NCBI GenBank assembly: GCA_028877005.1 | Contig: JAGWPI010000393.1 | Location: 1 to 11,648 of the forward strand | DNA: 11,648 nucleotides | Reading direction: 5' to 3' | Origin: Bacteroidota bacterium | GTDB taxonomy: Bacteria; Bacteroidota; Bacteroidia; Chitinophagales; Chitinophagaceae | In this document: positions 6,450 through 11,648 of the stretch, in pieces | How positions within the stretch are numbered: the first letter of the stretch is position 1 | Layout: each line of letters starts with the position of its first letter | Notes under the pieces: model-generated | Databases searched by the model: none | What the model was told of the DNA's origin: nothing | What the model saw: only the letters and a program-made list of their open reading frames with translations | Program-made: the position numbers and the translations under genes

Positions 6450-8360
6450 ATGAAATATTACTTTGTTTATTTTGTTTGCCTTCTTTCAATACATGTGAAA
6501 GCACAAATATATAATCCTACAAACAGCAACCAAGCTGTTCAAAAACAATATAAGAAAGCCATGCAATATTTACAGGATGGATATGTAAAAGAAGCCATTC
6601 CTGTATTACACAAAGTGTTAGAGCAAGATTCAACTTTTTTGGATGCTTGGCTATCATTGGCAGGCGTGTATGGAGAATTAAAAAATTATCAATTGGCCAT
6701 TCAGTATTACGAAAAAGTAAAAAATGTAGATAGTTTGTATTTCCTTCCATACAACCTGCCATACTCTATTAACTTAGCCGGCTTAGGACATTTTAAGGAG
6801 GCTGAGCTGGCAATAGAGCAATTTTTAGCTATTCCCTCTTTAAATGAAGTTAGCCGAAAAAGCGGCATTTATCGTCAAAAATGTTATCAATTTGCCCTTC
6901 AATATGCCCAAACACATCCAAAAGCCAACTCATCTGCTTTTATACCCAAAAATTTAGGCGATAGCGTAAACTCGCCTCAATCAGAATATTATCCAACATT
7001 AACTATTGACGATAGCCTGCTAATATTTACCAGAAGGGGCGAGGGAGCTACTGAAAACTTTTACCAAAGCATACAACATCATCAACAATTTTCAAAGGCC
7101 GAATTAGTAAAAGGTGATATTAATCTTCAACCTTATAAAGGAGCAATTACTGTTTCGGCAGATGGCGACTGGCTTATTTTTGCCGGCAATTTTAAAGATG
7201 GTTTTGGCAATTTTGATTTATATATTTCTTATTGGACACCTGAAGGATGGAGTGAACCGGAAAACCTGGGTCCAAATGTAAATTCAGAATATTGGGATAG
7301 TTCACCGGCACTAAGTCCCGATAATCATATTTTATACTTTAGCAGCAACCGCCCTGGGGGTTATGGCGGAAGAGATTTGTACCAATGTATCCGCCAAACC
7401 AATGGCCAATGGGGGCCGGCTACCAACATGGGCCCGATATTTAATTCTGTAGGCGATGACGCTTATCCTTATATACACGCTGATAACCAAACTTTTTATT
7501 ATACCAGTGATGGGCTACCGGGTTATGGCGGTACCGATTTATTTATAGTACGAAAAGACAGTACAGGACATTGGGGTATACCGGAAAATGTGGGATATCC
7601 TATTAATACAATAGAAAACGAAGGTAGTATTACCATTAATTCATTAGGCAATACCGGCTATTTTGCCAGCGATAGAAGCGATAGTCGTGGGGGTTTAGAT
7701 CTCTATTCCTTTCAAATCCCCGCTCACATACAACCCTTAAAAACTTTTTTTGTAAGAGGTATTGTTACAGATGCTTTTTCACAAAAAGGCGTACCCTGTA
7801 CCATTGAATTAATTGATAACCATACAGGTAAACCTGTTATGCAAATTAAAGTGGATGAATTAGGTAAATACTTTGTACCACTTCCTATTGGCCATCAGTA
7901 CACATTTATAATTAACAGAAAAGGATATTTACCCTACAGCGAGTTATTTAATATGCAACAACAAGTAGCTGATAGTGCTTACCAAAAAAATATAGGATTA
8001 CAACCTATTACAAAAAATGCAGGTTTTACTTTTAAAAATATCCAGTTCAATATAAACTCAGCAGAATTACTACCACAAGATGCTATTGAATTAAATAAAA
8101 TAATTGATTTTTTAAACGATAACCCAACCGTAACTATTGAAGTACAAGGCTATACAGACAATACCGGTAATGAAGCAGATAATATTCAACTTTCTACCCA
8201 AAGAGCAAAAGCTGTTGCCAATTATTTAGCCATACATGGTATTAATTATAAAAGATTGTCCTACAAAGGTTATGGCTCTGCCAATCCAATTGCCAATAAT
8301 GATACGGAAGCAGGACGCATTAAAAATAGAAGAACTGTTTTGGTGATTACAGGTATGTAA
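6450..8360 (+). CDS. OmpA-family envelope protein with TPR, five-bladed propeller, CRD and OmpA domains (PorE-like)
   Basis: This is an exported protein of 636 residues that would anchor to peptidoglycan from the periplasm or outer membrane. It begins with a signal peptide (residues 1-18, VKA before Gln19). A TPR region spans about 28-125. PD40-type propeller repeats span about 180-420, each ending in a G-x-DLY-like strand (near 254, 307, 361 and 415, with a more diverged first repeat near 203). A carboxypeptidase-regulatory-like domain covers about 434-502 and an OmpA C-terminal domain 526-636. The OmpA domain keeps GYTDNTG, the peptidoglycan-binding Asp577 and Arg585 region (NIQLSTQRAKAV), and NRRTVLVI. 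This domain order is that of PorE, the type IX secretion-associated protein of Porphyromonas gingivalis. PorE is a lipoprotein, though, and here no lipobox is present, so function is only suggested by architecture. Bacteroidota carry several paralogues of this layout. A weak promoter-like TTAATTTG lies at 6405-6412. dprA starts 56 bp downstream. Confidence 0.9.
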   Translation: MKYYFVYFVCLLSIHVKAQIYNPTNSNQAVQKQYKKAMQYLQDGYVKEAIPVLHKVLEQDSTFLDAWLSLAGVYGELKNYQLAIQYYEKVKNVDSLYFLPYNLPYSINLAGLGHFKEAELAIEQFLAIPSLNEVSRKSGIYRQKCYQFALQYAQTHPKANSSAFIPKNLGDSVNSPQSEYYPTLTIDDSLLIFTRRGEGATENFYQSIQHHQQFSKAELVKGDINLQPYKGAITVSADGDWLIFAGNFKDGFGNFDLYISYWTPEGWSEPENLGPNVNSEYWDSSPALSPDNHILYFSSNRPGGYGGRDLYQCIRQTNGQWGPATNMGPIFNSVGDDAYPYIHADNQTFYYTSDGLPGYGGTDLFIVRKDSTGHWGIPENVGYPINTIENEGSITINSLGNTGYFASDRSDSRGGLDLYSFQIPAHIQPLKTFFVRGIVTDAFSQKGVPCTIELIDNHTGKPVMQIKVDELGKYFVPLPIGHQYTFIINRKGYLPYSELFNMQQQVADSAYQKNIGLQPITKNAGFTFKNIQFNINSAELLPQDAIELNKIIDFLNDNPTVTIEVQGYTDNTGNEADNIQLSTQRAKAVANYLAIHGINYKRLSYKGYGSANPIANNDTEAGRIKNRRTVLVITGM

Positions 8361-8416
8361 ATATTGTTGCAATGCACATTTAACATATATTAGTTGTAAA
8401 ATAGAAAGAATTATTG

Positions 8417-9514
8417 ATGGAAGATGCAATAGTTTATGAGCTTGCCCTAACACAAGTACCGGGCATTGGAGCAGTACAAGCAAAACAATTAATTGAACAT
8501 TTTGGCACTGCACAACAAGTATTTGAATGCACAAAAAAGGAATTAGCACATATTGAAGGAATTGGAGAAATTAGAGCAAAAGCCATCAAAGCATTTCATG
8601 ATTTTGAGCAGACAAACAATGAAATAGAATTTTGCCAAAAACACCATATTCAAATATTAACACTTCAGTCTGCACAATACCCACAACGCTTGTTACATTG
8701 TTATGATGCGCCATCAGTTCTTTTTTACAGAGGCAATGCCGATTTAAATAATAGTAAAATTATAAGTATTATTGGTACGCGTTTGCACACCGACTATGGC
8801 AAACAAATTACCGAACAAATTATAGCAGAATTACAACCCTACGAAGTACTAATTGCCAGCGGTTTAGCCTTTGGTATAGACAGTATTGCACATAGAGCTG
8901 CCCTTCAACAACAATTACCTACCGTTGGTGTGTTAGCACATGGCTTAAGTTCCATCTATCCCAAACAACATAAATTGCTGGCAAAAGAAATGCTGCAAAA
9001 TGGTGGCTTATTAACAGAATTTAGCAGCACTGTAAATGCGGATAAACATAATTTTCCAAAGCGCAACCGTATTGTAGCCGGTATGAGCGATGCTACCATT
9101 GTTATTGAAACTGCCACAAAAGGAGGAAGTATGATTACCGCTGAGTTAGCTTACAACTATAATAAAGATGTATTTGCCGTTCCGGGAAAATTAACCGATA
9201 CCAAGAGCAGTGGCTGTTTAAAATTAATTCAGCAAAATAAGGCTATTATTTTTACAGGAATACCTCAACTGTTAGATGAATTGGGATGGCAGACCAAAAA
9301 AATAAAAGTACCGGCACAAAGAAGCTTGTTTGTAGATTTAACTGAAGAAGAAAAAATTTTAATCAACATACTGCAACAAAAGGAAATGTTATCAATAGAT
9401 GTACTTTACCTGCAAAGCGGGTTAAGTAGCAGCAGTGTAGCAGCGGCCATTCTAAATTTAGAATTACAAAATGTAATTACTGCATTACCCGGAAAAATGT
9501 ATCGATTAAACTAA
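8417..9514 (+). CDS. dprA: DNA-processing protein DprA (Smf)
   Basis: DprA binds incoming single-stranded DNA during natural transformation, protects it and loads RecA; in the cytosol it also acts in recombination. The 365-residue protein has an N-terminal helix-hairpin-helix region (about 1-62, with VPGIGAVQAKQLI and IEGIGEIRAKAI), the Rossmann-like DprA core (about 80-290) and a C-terminal winged-helix domain (about 305-365). Core signatures are IIGTR (118-122), ASGLAFGIDSIAH (147-159), FPKRNRIVAG (213-222), KGGSMITAELA (235-245) and VFAVPG (252-257). The start is the ATG at 8417; an in-frame TTG one codon earlier is less likely. A poor GAAAG sequence precedes it. The gap of 56 bp to the upstream OmpA-family gene has no terminator or good promoter, so read-through is likely. 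The gene is full length. Its presence does not by itself show that the organism is naturally competent. Confidence 0.96.
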   Translation: MEDAIVYELALTQVPGIGAVQAKQLIEHFGTAQQVFECTKKELAHIEGIGEIRAKAIKAFHDFEQTNNEIEFCQKHHIQILTLQSAQYPQRLLHCYDAPSVLFYRGNADLNNSKIISIIGTRLHTDYGKQITEQIIAELQPYEVLIASGLAFGIDSIAHRAALQQQLPTVGVLAHGLSSIYPKQHKLLAKEMLQNGGLLTEFSSTVNADKHNFPKRNRIVAGMSDATIVIETATKGGSMITAELAYNYNKDVFAVPGKLTDTKSSGCLKLIQQNKAIIFTGIPQLLDELGWQTKKIKVPAQRSLFVDLTEEEKILINILQQKEMLSIDVLYLQSGLSSSSVAAAILNLELQNVITALPGKMYRLN

Positions 9515-9519
9515 TAAAT

Positions 9520-9566
9520 TACCATTGGTTTAAATTGTAGCAAATTTGTGTTGTATTACAATGGTA
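9520..9566. repeat. 8-bp inverted repeat and palindromes around the guaB promoter
   Basis: TACCATTG (9520-9527) is matched by its reverse complement CAATGGTA (9559-9566), and the two arms flank the -33 element. Two smaller palindromes lie within the same region: ACCATTGGT (9521-9529) and TTGTATTACAA (9551-9561). The latter sits in the spacer between the -33 and -7 elements, where a bound protein would block RNA polymerase. This layout suits a repressor operator, but no known consensus (for example PurR) is recognised. Confidence 0.35.
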
Positions 9567-9577
9567 CCCTATCTTTG
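9545..9577 (+). promoter_or_regulatory. guaB promoter (TTTG-N21-TATCTTTG)
   Basis: A -33 element TTTG (9545-9548) and a -7 element TATCTTTG (9570-9577) are separated by 21 bp, a good fit to the Bacteroidota vegetative promoter. The -7 element ends three bases before the ATG at 9581, so transcription should start at or beside that A and the mRNA should be leaderless. It also places an upstream in-frame GTG (9548) inside the promoter, ruling that out as the start. Confidence 0.7.
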
Positions 9578-9580
9578 CAC

Positions 9581-11077
9581 ATGGCAACACAAAAAAACTC
9601 CGGCAATGCTACCCCTACTTCTCGCCTATTCGGCGAAGGTTTAACATTTGATGATGTATTATTAATGCCTGCCTACAGCCAGGTACTTCCCAGAGAAGTA
9701 GATATTTCCAGTTATTTAACCAAAGAAATAAAGCTACATGTTCCCATGCTGTCAGCAGCAATGGATACAGTTACAGAAGCCAACTTAGCCATAGCTTTAG
9801 CAAGGGAAGGCGGCCTAGGTATTTTACATAAAAACATGAGTATTGAAAAACAGGCAGAGCAGGTGCGTAAAGTTAAAAGAAGCGAAAGTGGAATGATTAT
9901 AGACCCCGTTACTTTGCTGGTTGATGCTACCATTGGCGATGCATTAAAACTAATGAAAGAAAACAAAATTGGCGGAATACCAATTGTGAATAACCAGCAA
10001 AAACTGGTAGGTATACTAACCAATCGCGATTTACGTTTTGAAAATAACAAAAACAGAAAGGTTGCCGAGGTAATGACCAAAGAAAACTTAATTACCGCAC
10101 CTGAAGGAACTGATTTAAAAAAAGCAGCAGCCATTTTACGCAACTATAAAATTGAAAAATTACCCGTTGTAAACAAACAAGGAAAATTAGTTGGATTAAT
10201 TACCTATCGCGATATTTTGCAACTAACCAACAATCCCAATGCCGTAAAAGATGGCTATGGTAGATTATTAGTAGGTGCTGCATTAGGAATTACCAAAGAT
10301 GTACTGGAACGAGCTGAAGCCCTTATACAGGTTGGGGTTGACGTAGTAACATTAGATAGCGCACATGGTCATAGCAAAGGTGTAATAGAAGCACTAAAAA
10401 GCCTTCGAAAAAATTTTAAACACTTACAAATTATAGCAGGTAATATTGGCACAGCAGAAGGTGCTAAAGCATTAGCTGATGCAGGCGCTGATTGTATAAA
10501 AGTGGGTATTGGACCGGGTTCTATTTGCACCACACGTATTGTTGCAGGAGCCGGCGTGCCCCAACTAACGGCCATAATGGAAGTGAGCAAAGCATTAAAA
10601 GCAAAAGGCATACCGTGCATAGCAGATGGAGGAATTAGATATACTGGCGATATGGTAAAAGCCTTAGCCGCAGGTGCTAATACCGTAATGATGGGAAGTG
10701 TTTTTGCAGGTGTAGAAGAAAGTCCGGGTGATACCATTATATATGAAGGCCGTAAATTTAAAGAATACCGCGGCATGGGCAGTCTTGGTGCAATGAGCCA
10801 AGGAAGTGGAGACCGTTACTTTCAGGATGTGGAAGATGACATTAAAAAATTTGTACCTGAAGGAATTGAAGGCAGAGTAGCTTATAAAGGTAATTTAAGT
10901 GAAATAGTATATCAGTTTGTAGGCGGATTAAGAGCAGGAATGGGCTATTGCGGCGCCAATAATATAAAAGCTTTACAAAATGCTACTTTTATAAAAATTA
11001 CCAACGCAGGCATGAAAGAAAGCCATGCCCACGATATTGATATAACCAAAGAAGCACCTAATTATAGTAGAAAATAA
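9581..11077 (+). CDS. guaB: Inosine-5'-monophosphate dehydrogenase
   Basis: GuaB oxidises IMP to XMP with NAD+, the committed step of guanine nucleotide synthesis, as a cytosolic tetramer or octamer. From the ATG at 9581 the protein has 498 residues, close to the family norm. A longer reading from the GTG at 9548 would add eleven residues encoded by the promoter and is rejected. The N-terminal barrel segment contains [13 protein letters not shown] (21-33) and [10 protein letters not shown] (58-67). Two CBS domains (about 106-160 and 165-217) bind regulatory nucleotides. The second barrel half carries LDSAHGHS (258-265), the catalytic-loop GPGSICTTR with Cys316, [11 protein letters not shown] (347-357) and the flap GSGDRYFQ (408-415). 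It ends [15 protein letters not shown], like other Bacteroidota IMPDHs. It has its own promoter and a downstream terminator, so it is probably monocistronic. Confidence 0.98.
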   Translation: MATQKNSGNATPTSRLFGEGLTFDDVLLMPAYSQVLPREVDISSYLTKEIKLHVPMLSAAMDTVTEANLAIALAREGGLGILHKNMSIEKQAEQVRKVKRSESGMIIDPVTLLVDATIGDALKLMKENKIGGIPIVNNQQKLVGILTNRDLRFENNKNRKVAEVMTKENLITAPEGTDLKKAAAILRNYKIEKLPVVNKQGKLVGLITYRDILQLTNNPNAVKDGYGRLLVGAALGITKDVLERAEALIQVGVDVVTLDSAHGHSKGVIEALKSLRKNFKHLQIIAGNIGTAEGAKALADAGADCIKVGIGPGSICTTRIVAGAGVPQLTAIMEVSKALKAKGIPCIADGGIRYTGDMVKALAAGANTVMMGSVFAGVEESPGDTIIYEGRKFKEYRGMGSLGAMSQGSGDRYFQDVEDDIKKFVPEGIEGRVAYKGNLSEIVYQFVGGLRAGMGYCGANNIKALQNATFIKITNAGMKESHAHDIDITKEAPNYSRK

Positions 11078-11148
11078 AATAATGTGTGTAATTGTTGGAA
11101 CTTATATTTTTCTTGCATGCACAGTTGCACTGTAACAACACATGCTTC

Positions 11149-11175
11149 AAAGCCTCTTACTTATAGAGGCTTTTT
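11149..11175 (+). terminator. Rho-independent terminator after guaB
   Basis: A perfect 9-bp stem (AAAGCCTCT with AGAGGCTTT) encloses a 7-base loop and runs into TTTTT at 11171-11175. It lies 71 bp after the guaB stop and 12 bp from the stop of the convergent globin gene. On the minus strand the stem is followed by only a few T residues, so it may also stop globin transcription, less efficiently. Confidence 0.85.
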
Positions 11176-11187
11176 ATGTAAAACAAT

Positions 11188-11580
11188 TCAATTTTTGTAA
11201 TCGGTTATTCCATCATGCAATTTGAGTTTCAATACAACAGCAATATTGTATGCACGTTGTTTGACCAATTCGGCCATTTGCCCCGCAAATAAACTGTCAG
11301 TAACAGAAAAAAACAAATAAACCCAACGCTTGAAATGCTTTTCCTCAATTTTCATTTGCTGATGAATTAATCTATGTTTTTGCAGAGGATTTCCCAAATA
11401 ACCGCCTTTATAAAACAGAGCATTTTCCCAAAATAAATATTGTCGTTCTAAATGTTTCTGCCATTGTACGGCATTAAGCCCAACAAAAAATGGATATAAT
11501 AAAGTATCCTTTTTTACCTCATTATAAAAAGCATTTACTAATAATTCAATATCTAATCTATTGTCAATATCTTTTTTCAT
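11188..11580 (-). CDS. Group III truncated haemoglobin
   Basis: This is a small haem protein of 130 residues belonging to the group III truncated globins (the family of Campylobacter jejuni Ctb). It would bind O2 or NO in the cytosol; proposed roles are NO detoxification or oxygen handling at low O2. Lining up with the known family pattern, I assign Tyr19 as B10 (in AFYNEVKKD), His43 as distal E7 (WQKHL), FW at 50-51, Tyr61-Leu-Gly-Asn-Pro65, His69 as the proximal F8 haem ligand (LQKH) and Trp86 as G8 (HFKRWVYLF). All expected haem-pocket residues are present. The gene is convergent with guaB and shares the terminator region. No clear TAnnTTTG element is visible in the 68 bp upstream before the window ends, so its regulation is unknown. 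No NO-responsive site can be claimed. Confidence 0.92.
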   Translation of the reverse strand: MKKDIDNRLDIELLVNAFYNEVKKDTLLYPFFVGLNAVQWQKHLERQYLFWENALFYKGGYLGNPLQKHRLIHQQMKIEEKHFKRWVYLFFSVTDSLFAGQMAELVKQRAYNIAVVLKLKLHDGITDYKN

Positions 11581-11648
11581 ATAAAGTTGAGAAAGTAATA
11601 GAGAGAAACAAGTTGATTTTATATAAATAAAAATACATAATATATTGC

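Noticed and set aside
6476..6482. Possible lipoprotein cysteine (Cys10) in the OmpA-family protein
   Set aside because: The context FVC lies inside the hydrophobic core, too early and without an L-[AS]-[GA]-C lipobox; a signal peptidase I site (VKA before Gln19) fits better.
9548..9580. Eleven-residue N-terminal extension of IMP dehydrogenase from a GTG start
   Set aside because: These codons lie inside the TTTG-N21-TATCTTTG promoter, and the extension ([10 protein letters not shown]) does not resemble IMPDH N-termini; the ATG at 9581 fits better.
9712..10776. Two long open frames (143 and 135 codons) antisense to guaB
   Set aside because: Both lie wholly opposite the strongly conserved guaB coding frame, have no recognisable domain and no promoter; they are shadows of its codon use.
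11115..11145. Nested short inverted repeats (GCATG/CATGC and ACAGT/ACTGT) upstream of the guaB terminator
   Set aside because: The arms are only 5 bp and lack a T-tract; the strong 9-bp terminator hairpin at 11149-11173 explains the region.
1..11648. Undescribed defence, mobile or biosynthetic system
   Set aside because: Every substantial coding stretch matches a known family; no CRISPR array, transposase, integrase, toxin-antitoxin pair, retron-like RNA or unknown gene cluster was found.

Overview
The window looks like an ordinary stretch of a Bacteroidota chromosome, most likely from the Chitinophagaceae/Sphingobacteriia side. The evidence is a SusC/SusD outer-membrane uptake pair, an OmpA-type envelope protein with the TPR / beta-propeller / CRD / OmpA order typical of the phylum, AT-rich codon use, almost no Shine-Dalgarno sequences, and promoter elements of the Bacteroidota form TAnnTTTG. 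The family-level placement is inference.

Layout, left to right. Positions 1 to about 60 are a short GC-rich segment unlike the rest and are probably a foreign or chimeric contig edge. A SusD-like lipoprotein gene (minus strand, 3' end missing) and its upstream susC-like TonB-dependent receptor gene fill 1-4392 and read as one operon running left. A 364-bp divergent intergenic region (4393-4756) follows, with a probable susC promoter, a hairpin-forming palindrome and a folD promoter element that abuts the folD start codon. Then come five plus-strand genes: folD (one-carbon metabolism), queE (7-deazaguanine/queuosine precursor synthesis), a large OmpA-family protein with PorE-like architecture, dprA (ssDNA-binding RecA loader for transformation) and guaB (IMP dehydrogenase). 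A Rho-independent terminator sits after guaB, and a convergent group III truncated haemoglobin gene on the minus strand closes the window.

The plus-strand genes are mostly unrelated housekeeping genes spaced 42-142 bp apart. Only folD-queE and ompA-dprA are close enough to suggest cotranscription, and guaB has its own clear promoter. No CRISPR array, tRNA, rRNA, insertion sequence, prophage or toxin-antitoxin pair was seen. I found no convincing candidate for a new multi-gene system. The points most worth a second look are the chimeric left edge, the two TAnnTTTG elements placed 3-4 nt before ATG (apparently leaderless folD and guaB mRNAs), the palindromes in the guaB and folD upstream regions, and the PorE-like OmpA protein.
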